DNA of 64,000 bases from Microglena sp. YARC (Eukaryota > Chlorophyta > Chlorophyceae > Chlamydomonadales > Chlamydomonadaceae): assembly GCA_022414725.1 (NCBI GenBank), contig CM039464.1, forward strand, positions 52,932,557 to 52,996,556. The letters run 5' to 3'. This document shows positions 39,107-49,500 of the stretch, piece after piece. The stretch's first letter is position 1, and every line of letters starts with the position of its first letter. The translations under genes were made by a program, and so were the position numbers. The notes under the pieces were generated by a model. It did no database searches, was not told where the DNA came from, and saw only the letters and a program-made list of their open reading frames with translations.

Positions 39107-39690
39107 TAATATAATACTGCCACACAATACTGCCACCTAATACTGCCACAGCAAGTCTTCACCCACTGGACCAGCTAGGGCCTCCATGTCCTCATGCGAT
39201 ACACACAAGCTGTACTGCAACCTAAAATAAACTAACATAATACTGCCACATAATACTGCCACAGCAAGTCTTCACCCACTGGACCAGCTAGGGCCTCCAT
39301 GTCCTCATGCGATACACACAAGCTGTACTGCAACCTAAAATAAACTAACATAATACTGCCACATAATACTGCCACAGCAAGTCTTCACCCACTGGACCAG
39401 CTAGGGCCTCCATGTCCTCATGCGATACACACAAGCTGTACTGCAACCTAAAATAAACTAACATAATACTGCCACATAATACTGCTACAGCAAGTCTTCA
39501 CCCACTGGACCAGCTAGGGCCTCCATGTCCTCATGCGACACACACAAGCTGTACTGCAACCTAAAATAAACTAACATAATACTGCCACATAATACTGCCA
39601 CAGCAAGTCTTCACCCACTGGACCAGCTAGGGCCTCCATGTCCTCATGCGACACGCACAAGCTGGACTGCGCCTAAAATGAAGTAACATA
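39107..39690 (-). repeat. 113-bp array of internal exon copies
   Basis: Five units with exact 113-bp spacing (GCAAGTC at 39151, 39264, 39377, 39490, 39603). On the minus strand each begins with an acceptor-like TAGTTTATTTTAG and encodes LQYSLCVSHEDMEALAGPVG then EDLLWQYY, closely matching AQYSMCVSHEDEEALAGPVG in the exon at 40729-41670. They could be cassette-like pseudo-exons. They lie in the last intron of the phosphoesterase gene. Confidence 0.88.
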
Positions 39691-39694
39691 ATAC

Positions 39695-40490
39695 TTCACC
39701 TAATACGAAATGCAAATCGAGAGAGTTAAAACTCATGCAATACTCAGCGTGTTAAAAAAAGAAAATCGTGAGAGTTCAAACTCATGTAATATTCCACCTC
39801 ATAATACGAAATGCAAATCGAGAGAGTTAAAACTCATGCAATACTCAGCGTATTACAAATCGCAAATCGCGAGAGTACAGCCATGTAGTAGACTCCTGTA
39901 GTACTCCACCTAATGGCAAGTGTTTTTGCAGGTGCCTTGGCTGGTCGTAGCCTGGGTCATTGAGGTAGTGTCACGATCCCCAAAGCAGGTAATACTTGGA
40001 TATTGTTTTCGGAATATATTCCGATCGGAATACGAGATCCCGTTTTGGCCCAAATTGCCGGAATAAGAAACCTACAAAATACAAGCTTTTTTTTTTTTTA
40101 CTGAAATTGACTAATAATGACAAAAATCGACAAAAATCGGAATAAGGATCCTGTTTTTGGAGGAATAAATAAAAAGGAATAAGAATTCCTCTTTTTGATT
40201 TGAAAAACATATCCCTGAGGTAATAGCAGGATATAGACCTCTGGGTGTCCAAAGAATCAAAACAAATGTTGATATAAGATCAAGTCTCCAGATACAAAAT
40301 ATAATTGTTTCAAGTATTTATACATATACATCGCGAGAGTTCAAACTCATATAATAGTCCACCTCATACAAAATACAATTGTTTCAAAATTATTTTGTCT
40401 GCAACCTGTCTGCAAGAACAAACATAAAGGAATTGTACGCCTTATTATGAGGCGTGAGGTTGAGGGGGGAACTTGGGCCAGTCATCGATC
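39695..40490. other. Intron sequence, AT-rich
   Basis: GAAATGCAAATCGAGAGAGT with AAACTCATGCAATACTCAGC is repeated at 39708 and 39808, and a related CGCGAGAGTTCAAACTCATA is at 40332. The rest is AT-rich with no exon seen. Confidence 0.6.
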
Positions 40491-40500
40491 TACAAGTACA

Positions 40501-40711
40501 AAGCCCCTTTCAGTGATGTACAATGGTCTAGTGTTAGACCAGATCGCTTGAGGATGAAGAGTCGGGGGTTCCACTCCCCCTTTGGTTGCTCTTAGTGTTA
40601 CAAGTCGTCAACCGCGATGGTAGCTTGTCCAGTTGAGATAGGAGACCGCTCCCCACCAGCGTACGACGGGCTCCCTTAACACCACGCCCCACAAGGCGTT
40701 ATCATTATCAT
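40501..40711 (+). mobile_element. tRNA-derived SINE with 10-bp target duplication
   Basis: Flanked by the perfect direct repeat tacaagtaca (40491-40500 and 40712-40721). The head contains a D-arm-like A box (TGGTCTAGTGTTAGACCA) and a T-arm-like B box (GGGGGTTCCACTCCCCC with stem GGGGG/CCCCC and 7-base loop). The body follows, and the 3' end is the short repeat TATCATTATCATT. This is the classical layout of a SINE moved by a LINE machinery. It sits in the last intron of the phosphoesterase gene, opposite in orientation, and the right end is 7 nucleotides beyond the donor. Confidence 0.85.
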
Positions 40712-40728
40712 TACAAGTACATACTCAC

Positions 40729-41670
40729 ATAATGCTCCACCCAGCTCAGGACACGTGGCTCCCTTCCATGCATCATATGCCGAGCTCTGCCCCACTTCAC
40801 TGTATGTTGAAGGGGTTGTATCACTGGTTGTAGCAGCACTGTTTGTTGAAGGGGTTGTAGCACTGGTTGTAGCAGCACTGGTTGTTGGCGAGGTTGTAGC
40901 AGCACTGTTTGTTGAAGGGGTTGTAGCACCACTGGTTGTAGCAGCACTGGTTGTTGAAGGGGTTGTAGCACTGGTTGTAGCAGCACTGGTTGTTGGCGAG
41001 GTTGTAGCATCACTGTTTGTTGAAGGGGTTGTAGCACTTCTGGTTGTGGCAGCACTGGTTGTTGAAGGGGTTGTAGCACTGGTTGTAGCAGCACTGGTTG
41101 TTGGCGAGGTTGTAGCAGCACTGTTTGTTGAAGGGGTTGTAGCATCACTGGTTGTAGCAGCACTGGTTGTTGAAGAGGTTGTAGCACTGTTTGTAGCAGC
41201 ACTGGTTGTTGAAGAGGTTGTAGCACTGGTTGTAGCAGCACTGGTTGTTGAAGGGGTTGTAGCACTGGTTGTAGCAGCACTGGTTGTTGAAGGGGTTGTA
41301 GCAGCACTGGTTGTTGAAGGGGTTGTAGCACTGGTTGTAGCAGCACTGGTTGTTGGAGGGGTTGCAGTTGAGTGCTGGATAGTGCCATTGCCAGCTTTAT
41401 CTTGATTAGACAGGGCCTGCCTCCAATACTGCCACAGCAAGTCTTCACCCACTGGACCAGCTAGGGCCTCCTCGTCCTCATGCGAAACACACATACTGTA
41501 CTGCGCCTTGTACAGCAGCAGGGGCAGCCAGCTCACCCCCTTAGGGTGGACCTCCTGTTCAGGGTTTTGCCAGCTAGACGACAGGAATACAGATCTCGTT
41601 CGAGCTACCCTCTCACTAGGATAGCATAGGGGTGCTTGTACACAGCGCACACCATCTACTTCAGCGTCCC
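40729..41670 (-). CDS. Metallophosphoesterase, exon with Thr/Ser/Ala repeats
   Basis: 942 bases on the minus strand between acceptor CCCCCATGTAG and donor GTGAGTATG. It starts DAEVDGVRCVQAPLCYPSER, the strand that follows the GHxH metal ligand motif in the family (D-G-V-R-x-V-Q-A-P-L-x-Y-P), then SWLPLLLYKAQYSMCVSHED. A 190-residue low-complexity stretch follows, built from TTSAATTSATTPS units, and the exon resumes with SSAYDAWKGATCPELGGAL. The T left at the donor joins GG of the terminal exon to give Trp. The low-complexity part is an in-frame tandem expansion inserted before the conserved C-terminus, absent from ordinary family members. Confidence 0.92.
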
Positions 41671-41679
41671 CTACATGGG

Positions 41680-41780
41680 GGGGTTGGGTTGGGTTGGGTT
41701 GGGTTGGGTTGGGCTGGGTTGGGTTGGGTCGGGTCGGGTCGGGTCGGGTCGGGTCGGGTCGGGTCGGGTCGGGTCGGGTC
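41680..41780. repeat. (GGGTT)n(GGGTC)n microsatellite
   Basis: About ten GGGTT then ten GGGTC units. On the minus strand these are AACCC/GACCC and lie directly before the acceptor of the 41670 exon, so they supply its pyrimidine-rich tract. Confidence 0.95.
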
Positions 41781-41842
41781 ATCTCTGTCCTTCCAAGCAA
41801 AGTTCATACCGATATATCAGCAAGGTCAACGGACAAGCAAAG

Positions 41843-42065
41843 TTCTATGCAGCGTCGCATGCAGAGCTACAAATTGGCAGAGTGTGTTGGCCACGGAACG
41901 AAAGGTGGCAACAGACTGGAGCTGACCGAAGCCAGTTAGTCATGTGGCGGTTGGCTGATGTTGCAGGCTTCAATTTTTCGGTCGGTCGGTCGGTCGGTCG
42001 GACAAACAGAACACGGGGTAAACCTGGGGGCTCCTGCCCCCCAGAAGGGGGGGCTCCGCCAAAAG
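41843..42065 (-). repeat. Dispersed family A copy with CGGT expansion
   Basis: Inverted copy: ATGCAGCGTCGCATGCAGAG, GTTGGCTGATGTTGCAGGCT, (CGGT)n, GGGGGCTCCTGCCCCCCAGA and GGGGGGCTCCGCCAAAAGG. Confidence 0.88.
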
Positions 42066-42109
42066 GTTCACACAGCATATCAGCAAGGTCAACCGGCAAG
42101 CAAAGTTCA

Positions 42110-43158
42110 AGCAAGCAAATCAGATCTGTGTCCTTACATGCAAAGTATCACAGATGACCCTAAACCCCAAACAAGAAAATCAGAACTATGTCCTTCCGTG
42201 CAAAGTATCTCAGATGACCCTAAACCCCAAACAAGAAAATCAGTACTGTGCCCTTACATGCAAAGTATCACAGATGACCCTAAACCCCAAACAAGCAAAT
42301 CAGTACTGTGCCCTTACATGCAAAGTATCACAGATGACCCTAAACCCCAAGCAAGCAAATCAGTACTGTGTCCTTACATGCAAAGTGTATCAGATTCAAA
42401 TCAGATGACCCTAAACCCCAAACAAACAAATCAGTACTGTGTCCTTACATGCAAAGTGTATCAGATTCAAATCAGATGACCCTAAACCCCAAACAAACAA
42501 ATCAGTACTGTGTCCTTACACGCAAAGTGTATCAGATTCGAATCAGACGACCCTAAACCTCAAACAAACAAATCAGTACTGTGTCCTTACATGCAAAGTG
42601 TATCAGATTCAAATCAGATGACCCTAAACCCCAAACAAACAAATCAGTACTGTGTCCTTACATGCAAAGTGTATCAGATTCGAATCAGACGACCCTAAAC
42701 CTCAAACAAACAAATCAGTACTGTGTCCTTACATGCAAAGTGTATCAGATTCAAATCAGATGACCCTAAACCCCAAACAAACAAATCAGTACTGTGTCCT
42801 TACATGCAAAGTGTATCAGATTCAAATCAGATGACCCTAAACCCCAAACAAACAAATCAGTACTGTGTCCTTACATGCAAAGTGTATCAGATTCGAATCA
42901 GACGACCCTAAACCTCAAACAAACAAATCAGTACTGTGTCCTTACATGCAAAGTGTATCAGATTCAAATCAGATGACCCTAAACCCCAAACAAACAAATC
43001 AGTACTGTGTCCTTACATGCAAAGTGTATCAGATTCAAATCAGATGACCCTAAACCCCAAACAAACAAATCAGTACTGTGTCCTTACATGCAAAGTGTAT
43101 CAGATTCGAATCAGACGACCCTAAACCTCAAACAAACAAATCAGTACTGTGTCCTTAC
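42110..43158 (-). repeat. 60/71-bp array of exon end plus donor copies
   Basis: Sixteen or so units directly downstream of the exon at 43159-43268. On the minus strand each has CACTTTGCATGTAAGGACAC (or ACTTTGCATGTAAGG), that is, the exon end CTTTGCAT and its donor GTAAGG, then AGTACTGATTTGTTTGTTTG and GGGTTTAGGGTCATCTGA. The proximal units are 71 bp; the distal four are 60 bp and lack an 11-bp segment. Two 71-bp subtypes (TTGAATCTGATAC and TCGAATCTGATAC) alternate, suggesting higher-order duplication. Confidence 0.95.
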
Positions 43159-43268
43159 ATGCAAAGTGAGAGTGTCCGAAGACATGAGCCATTGGGTTAA
43201 GCTGCTTGATACGCTTGAACAAGGGGTCAGAACCAACTGCCTTTGACAGGTTAGGGTACGACAAGAAC
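43159..43268 (-). CDS. Metallophosphoesterase, exon with GHxH motif
   Basis: Acceptor CCCCCAG, donor GTAAGG. With neighbouring phases it encodes FLSYPNLSKAVGSDPLFKRI then KQLNPMAHVFGHSHFA. The G-H-S-H is the last metal-binding motif of calcineurin-like phosphoesterases; Y-P-N-L-x-K-A-V-G-S is also characteristic of this group. The exon opens by completing Arg of LLPEKR and closes leaving T for Trp. Length 110. Confidence 0.95.
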
Positions 43269-43289
43269 CTGGGGGGGGAGAGAGCAAGG

Positions 43290-43560
43290 AGTGGGGTGGG
43301 GTTTGGTTTGGTTTGGTTTGATTCCCCCCCTCCCCCCCCCCACCCCACCCACCCTTATCCCACCCCCACCCACCCCACCCCACCCACCCACACCCACTGT
43401 GGTAAACAAATACTGCAAGCAACAGATTCCAGCCTGCCTTAACATCAAATTTTACACCCAGACAGTAATGGTCACACACCCACTCCCACCCACACCTACC
43501 CACCCACAGAACCACCCACCCACCACACCCACACAGCCACCCCACGACCATTGACTACTG
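43290..43560. repeat. C-rich intron (CCCACCC)
   Basis: CCCACCCACC-type tract on the plus strand, GGGTGG on the minus; contains a short unique segment at 43400-43470. Confidence 0.75.
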
Positions 43561-43627
43561 ACTATGACCATATTTCTGTTCGTGGTGTTTGTTTATGTGT
43601 GGGTGGGTGGGTTGTGTGTGTGGGGGG

Positions 43628-43650
43628 GAGCTTCACCTTTTTTCGGTGGT
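43628..43650 (-). other. Single donor-edge copy
   Basis: Minus-strand CCGAAAAAAGGTGAAGCTCC repeats the last 9 bases and donor of the exon at 43785-43981, about 150 bp downstream, followed as there by a G/C run. Confidence 0.8.
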
Positions 43651-43723
43651 GCTGGTGTTGGTAGTACTGTTGGTGGGTATGGTGTTGTTGAAGGTTCTGT
43701 TGGAGGTGTGTGTTTATGTGTTT

Positions 43724-43770
<47 letters not shown>

Positions 43771-43784
43771 GGGGGGAGCTTCAC

Positions 43785-43981
43785 CTTTTTTCGGGCAGCA
43801 AGTCCATTGAGGGTAGGAAGTGGGACATAGTCAAAACTTCCATTGATGCACCAGAGCAGGCATCCAGGACTGCCTGCCAGCTAGGGTCGTTGAGTGAGTC
43901 TGCCCATTCAGCCACGGATGTACCGCCGCACTGCCCATCCTCTCCGGCCATATCCGTGGGCCAGTTACACTTGGAGTAATC
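43785..43981 (-). CDS. Metallophosphoesterase, exon before GHxH
   Basis: Minus-strand acceptor GCCCTGAAG, donor GTGAAG. Encodes DYSKCNWPTDMAGEDGQCGG, TSVAEWADSLNDPSWQAVLD and ACSGASMEVLTMSHFLPSMD then LLPEK. M-S-H-F-L-P supplies the conserved His metal ligand, L-x-D-L-L-P-E-K-R and C-x-W-P are family-specific. 197 bases, ending two bases into Arg, which the next exon completes. An unusual Gly/Cys insertion (GEDGQCGG) lies between C-x-W-P and the S-x-A-E helix. Confidence 0.93.
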
Positions 43982-43984
43982 CTT

Positions 43985-44006
43985 CAGGGCGGGTGGTGGT
44001 GGTGGT

Positions 44007-44037
<31 letters not shown>

Positions 44038-44161
44038 AGGTGCGTGGTGAGGGGGGTGGGGGTAGGGGTAGGGGTGGGTGTGCGGGTGACGGGGTGGTGG
44101 TGGTGGAGGGAGGGGAGGGGGTAGGTGCGTGGTGGGGGTGGGGGTGGTGCGTGGTGGGTGT

Positions 44162-44192
<31 letters not shown>

Positions 44193-46510
44193 GGGGTAGG
44201 CGCGTGGTGGTGGTGGTGGTGAGGGGTAGGGGCAGGGGTAGGTGTGTGGTGGTGGTGGTGTGGTGCGTGGTGGTGGTGGTGGTGGTGGGGGGGGTAGGTG
44301 CGTGGTGGTGGTGGTGGTGAGGGGTAGGGGCAGGGGTAGGTGCGTGGTGGTGGTGGTGAGGGGGTGGGAGGAGGAGGATGGTGTTGTTGGTGTTGGTGTT
44401 GTTTGGTGGTGAGGGGGTGTTGGTGTTGGTGGTTGTGTGGTGGTGGTGGTGGTGGTGGTGGTGGGTGTGGGTGGGGGGTAGGTGCGTGGTGGTGGTGGTG
44501 AGGGGTAGGGGCAGGGGTGGTGGTGAGGGGGTGGGAGGAGGAGGAGGGTGTTTGTATTGGCCCTGGTAGGTGGAGGATGGTGTTTGTGTTAGCGTGTAAA
44601 TGTGGTGGTGGTGGTGGTGGTGAGGGGGGTGGGGAGAGATGTTGGCGTTTGTGTTAGCGTGTTAATGTGATGGTGGGGTAGGGGTAGGCGTAGGGGTGGG
44701 GAGGATGATGGTGTTTGTGTTAGCGTGTTAATGTGGTTGTGGTGGTGGTGGTGGTGGTGGTGGTGGTGGTGGTGGTGGTGGTGAGGGGGGTGGGGAGAGA
44801 TGTTGGCGTTTGTGTTAGCGTCTTAATGTGATGGTGGGGTAGGGGTAGGCCTAGGGGTGGGGAGAATGATGGTGTTTGTGTTAGCGTGTTAATGTGGTGG
44901 TGGTGGTGGTGAGGGGGGTGGGAAGAGATGTTGGTGTTTGTGTTTGCGTGTTAATGTGATGGTGGGGTAGGGGTAGGCGTAAGGGTGGGGAGGATGATGG
45001 TGTTTGTGTTAGCGTGTTAATGTGGTGGTGGTGGTGGTGGTGGTGGTGAGGGGGGTGGGGAGAGATGTTGGCGTTTGTGTTAGCGTGTTAATGTGATGGT
45101 GGGGGAGGGGTAGGTCTAGGGGTGGGGAGAATGATGGTGTTTGTGTTAGCGTGTTAATGTGGTGGTGGTGGTGGTGGTGAGGGGGGTGGGAAGAGATGTT
45201 GGTGTTTGTGTTTGCGTGTTAATGTGGTGGTGGGAGATGGGGAGGTGTAGGGGTGGTGGTGAGGGGGTGGGGGGAGGATGATGGTGTTTGTATTGTCCCT
45301 GGTAGAGGTGTTTTATTTGCTTGTTAATGTGGTAGTGGTGGTGAGGGGTAGGTGTAGGGGTGGTGGTGAGGGGTAGGCGAAGGAGTGGTGGTGAGGGGTA
45401 GGTGTAGGAGTGAGGGGGTGGTGAGGGGTAGGTAGGTGTAGGGGTGGTGGTGAGGGGTAGGTGTAGGAGTGGTGGTGAGGGTAGGTGTAGGAGGGGTGGT
45501 GAGGGGGTAGGTGTAGGAGTGGTGGTGAGGGTAGGTGTAGGGGTGGTGGAGTGGTGGCGAGGGGTAGGTGTAGGAGTGGGTGGTGAGGGGTAGGTGTAGG
45601 AGGGGTGGCGAGGGGTAGGTGTAGGAGGGGTGGCGAGGGGTAGGTGTAGGAGGGGTGGCGAGGGGTAGGTGTAGGAGGGGTGGTGAGGGGTAGGTGTAGG
45701 AGTGGTGGTGAGGGGTAGGTGTAGGAGTGGTGGTGAGGGGTAGGTGTAGGAGGGGTGGTGAGGGGTAGGTGTAGGAGTGGTGGTGAGGGGTAGGTGTAGG
45801 TGGTGAGGTAGTGTGGGTGGTGAGGGTAGGTTGTGGAGGGGTGGTGAGGGGGGTGTAGGAGTGGTGGTGAGGGGTAGGTGTAGGAGGGTGGTGAGGGGTA
45901 GGTGTAGGAGTGGTGGTGAGGGTAGGTGTAGGAGTGTGGTGAGGGGTAGGTGTAGGAGGGGGGGTGGCGAGGGGTAGGTGTAGGAGGTAGGTGGTGAGGG
46001 TAGGTGTAGGAGGGGTGGCGAGGGGTAGGTGTAGGAGTGGTGGTGAGGGGTAGGTGTAGGAGGGGTGGTGAGGGGTAGGTGTAGGAGGGGTGGTGAGGGG
46101 TAGGTGTAGGAGTGGTGGTGAGGGGTAGGTGTAGGAGTGGTGGTGAGGGGTAGGTGTAGGAGTGGTGGTGAGGGGTAGGTGTAGGAGGGGTGGTGAGGGG
46201 TAGTGTAGGAGTGGTGGTGAGGGTAGGTGTAGGAGTGGTGGTGAGGGTAGGTGTAGGAGTGGTGGTGAGGGGTAGGTGTAGGAGTGGTGTGAGGGGTAAG
46301 GTGTAGGAGTGGTGGTGAGAGTAGGTGTAGGAGGTGGTGTAGGTGTAGGAGGTGAGGGGTAGGTGTAGGAGTGGTGGTGAGGGTAGGTGTAGGAGTGGTG
46401 GTGAGGGGTGTAGGAGTGGTGGTGAGGGGTAGAGTGGTGGTGAGGTGGTGTAGGAGGTGGTGGTGAGGGGTAGGTGTAGGAGTGGTGGTGAGTAGGTGTA
46501 GGAGGGTGTG
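43985..46510. repeat. GTGGTG/GGGGTAGGTGTAGG arrays
   Basis: 43985-44580 is GTGGTGGT with GGGGTAGG. 44580-45300 is a 210-bp higher-order unit (TTGTGTTAGCGTGTTAATGT, GGTGGTGGTGG, GAGAGATGTTGG). 45340-46510 is a 20-25-bp repeat of GGGGTAGGTGTAGGAGTGGT. All three minus-strand frames are open over about 1.4 kb because stops are missing from the repeat. Presumed intron between phosphoesterase exons. Confidence 0.85.
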
Positions 46511-46559
46511 AGGGTAGGAGTGGTCGGCGTTCGAGGGGTCGAAGGTGAATAGTGCGACG

Positions 46560-49500
46560 GCGGCCGTCCACCCCCCCAAGACGCGCTCTGCGGGTTCGGC
46601 GGGGGGGGCATCCACGCATGCAGCAGTCTGCTCAAACTTACGAAGCGTAAATAGTCATTAAAGGGCAATCTGTCCCTGTGGGTGGCGATGGCAGCGTAAA
46701 GTCAGGATGTTAGCCCTCCACCCCAGACGCCGTGCTCTGCGAACCGAATAACACCGTAATAGTCATAGCAAGCCCTCTTCTCACATTATACGCAAGCTGG
46801 CACCGAGTCTCTCAACTTTACGAAGTGTCGCAATAAAACAACCGGTAATAGTCATAGCAAATCTGTCCCTGGGTGGCGATGCACGGTCTGGCTAAAGCAG
46901 GTCAGAAATTCCTTCCACCCCCCCAACGCCGTGCTCTGCGGGGTTCGGGGGGCAGCGCATCGCAACGCGAGTTGCACGAGTCTCTCAACTTACGAAGTAT
47001 CGTCAATAAAACAACGTAATAGTCATAGCAATCTGTCCCTGGGTGGCGATGCACGGGTCTGGCTAAAGCAGTCAGAAATTGCCCTCCACCCCCCCAGACG
47101 CCGTGCTCTGCGGGGTTCGGGGGGCAGCGCATCGCACGCGAGTTGCACCGAGTCTCTCAACTTACGAAGTATCGCAATAAAACAACCGTAATAGTCATAG
47201 CAATCTTGTCCGCTGGGTGGCGATGCACGGGGTCTGGCTAAAGCAGTCAGAAATTGACCCCTCCACCCCCGGAGCCGTGCTCTGCGGGGTTCGGGGGGCA
47301 GCGCATCGCACGCGAGTTGCACCGAGTCTCTCAACTTACGAAGTGTCGCAATAAAACAACCGTAATAGTGGCGCATGGCAGGATCTGTCCGCTGTTCGCC
47401 AGCGATGGCACGTATAGGGTGGCGCTAGGAAAGCAAAGTCAGAAATTGGCCCCTCCACCCCTCAGACGCCGTGCTCTGCGGGGTTCGGGGGGCAGACGCA
47501 TCGCACGCGGAGTTGCACCGAGTCTCTCAATTACGAAGTGTCGCAAATAAAAACAACCGTAATAGTCATAGCAATCTGTCCCTGGGTGGCATGCGGGTCT
47601 GGCTAAGCCGAAATTGCCCCCTGGAAGCCGTGCTGTTGTAAAAACAACCGGTAAATAGTATAGGTCCTGCGCATAAACGCCCCTCCAACTCGAGTCCGGC
47701 ATCGGCTTTGCACCGAGTCTCTCAACTTACGAAGTGTCGCAATAAAACAACCGTAATAGTCATAGCAATCTGTCCCTGGGTGGCGATGCAAGAAGGTCAG
47801 AAATTGCCCCTCCACCCCCCTGGAAGCCGTGCTCTGCGGGGTTCGGGGGGCAGCGCATCGCACGCGAGTTGCACCGAGTCTCTCAACTTACGAAGTGTCG
47901 CAATAAAAACAACCGTAATAGTCATAGCAATCTGTCCTGGGTGGCGATGCACGGGTCTGGCTAAAGCAGTCAGAAATTGCCCCTCCACCCCCCCAGACGC
48001 CGTGCTCTGCGGGGTTCGGGGGGCAGCGCATCGCACGCGAGTTGCACCGAGTCTTCAACTTGTTACGAAGTGTCGCAATAAAAACAACCGTAATAGTCAT
48101 AGCAATCTGTCCCCTGGGGTGGCGATGCACGGGTCTGGCTAAAGCAGTCAGAAATTGCCCCTCCACCCCCCCAGACGCCGTGCTCTGCGGGGTTCGGGGG
48201 GCAGCGCATCGCACGCGAGTTGCACCGAGTCTCTCACTTACGAAGTGTCGCAATAAAACAACCGTAATAGGGCATAGCAATCTGTCCCCTGGGTGGCGAT
48301 GCACGGGTCTGGCTAAAAGCAGTCAGAAATGCCCCTCCACCCCTCCAGACGCCGTGGAAGCCGTGCTCTGCGGGGTTCGGGGGGCAGCGCATCGCAGACG
48401 CGAGTTGCACCGAGTCTCTCAATTACGAAGTGTCGCAATAAACAACTCGTAATTAGTCATAGCAATCTGTCCTGGGTGGCGATGCACGGGTCTGGCTAAA
48501 AGACTTGTCATAAAAGCACGCGCTGGAGAGCCCGTGCTCCGTGCGGAGTTGCCCCTCATAGCGCATCGCAAATCTGCGGGGAGTTGCAATACACGATGGG
48601 CGTGAAGAGAGTTGCAGGCCGCAAAGGATAATCAGAAGTCAATCCGAGTTCTCTCAACTTATTAACGAAGTGGTCGCAATAAAACAAACGTAAAATAGTA
48701 TCATAGCCAATCTGTCCTGGGTGGCGATGCAGCGGGTCTTGGCTAATAGCAGCAGAGAAATTGCCCCTGCCACCCCCCAACTCTGTTCGAAGACGGCCGT
48801 GCTCTGCGGGAGGGCAGCGGGGGGCACCGCAGCGCACGTTGGCGAGTCTCTCACGAGTCTCTCAACTTACGAAGTGTCGCAATAAAACAACGCGTAATAG
48901 TCATAGCAATCTGTTCCCTGGGTGGCGATGCTACGGGTCTGCTAAAGCAGTCCAGAAATTGCCCCTCCACCCTCCCAGACGCCGTGTTCTGTTTTCGGGG
49001 TTCGGGGGGCAGCGCATCGCACGCGAGTTGCAACCGAGTCTCTCACACTTTACGAAGTATGTCGGGCAATAAACACAACCGTAATAGTCATGGAAGCAAT
49101 CTGTCCCTGGTCATGGCCACGGTTTCTGGCAATCAGAAATTGCCCCTTCCAGCCCCTGGAAGCCGTGCTCTGCGGGGCGGGGGGCAAGCGCATCGCACGC
49201 GGATGCACCGAGTCTCTCACTTACGAAGTGGTCGGCAATAAAAAACCTCGACATAGTCATAATCGTCCCTGGGGTGGGCGAGCACGGGTCTGGCTAAAGC
49301 AGTCAGAAAATTGCCCCTCCACCCCTCGAGAAGCGTGCTCTGCGGGTATCGTAGGGGGCAGCGCATCGCACGTGCGAGTTTGCACCGAGTCTCTCAACTT
49401 ACGCCGAAGTGTCGCAATCAAAAAACCGTAATAGTCATAAGCAATCTGTCCCTGGGTGGCGATGCACGGGTCTGGCTAAAGCCAGTCAGAAATTGCCCCT

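Noticed and set aside
40530..40600. Functional tRNA gene
   Set aside because: D-arm and T-arm are present but no matching acceptor stem or clean anticodon arm is seen. The target duplication and tail identify it as a SINE head.
41680..41780. Interstitial telomere
   Set aside because: GGGTT/GGGTC pentamers differ from the usual plant or algal TTTAGGG or TTTTAGGG telomere repeats and are short and internal.
42110..43158. Regular direct repeats resembling a CRISPR array
   Set aside because: The whole 60/71-bp unit is repeated with no unique spacers, and it carries the donor edge of the adjacent exon in a eukaryotic gene.
45146..46668. Three overlapping minus-strand frames of 431-489 codons
   Set aside because: All three frames are open over the same CCTCACCACC-type repeat, which cannot be evidence for coding in any one of them. 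No family match.
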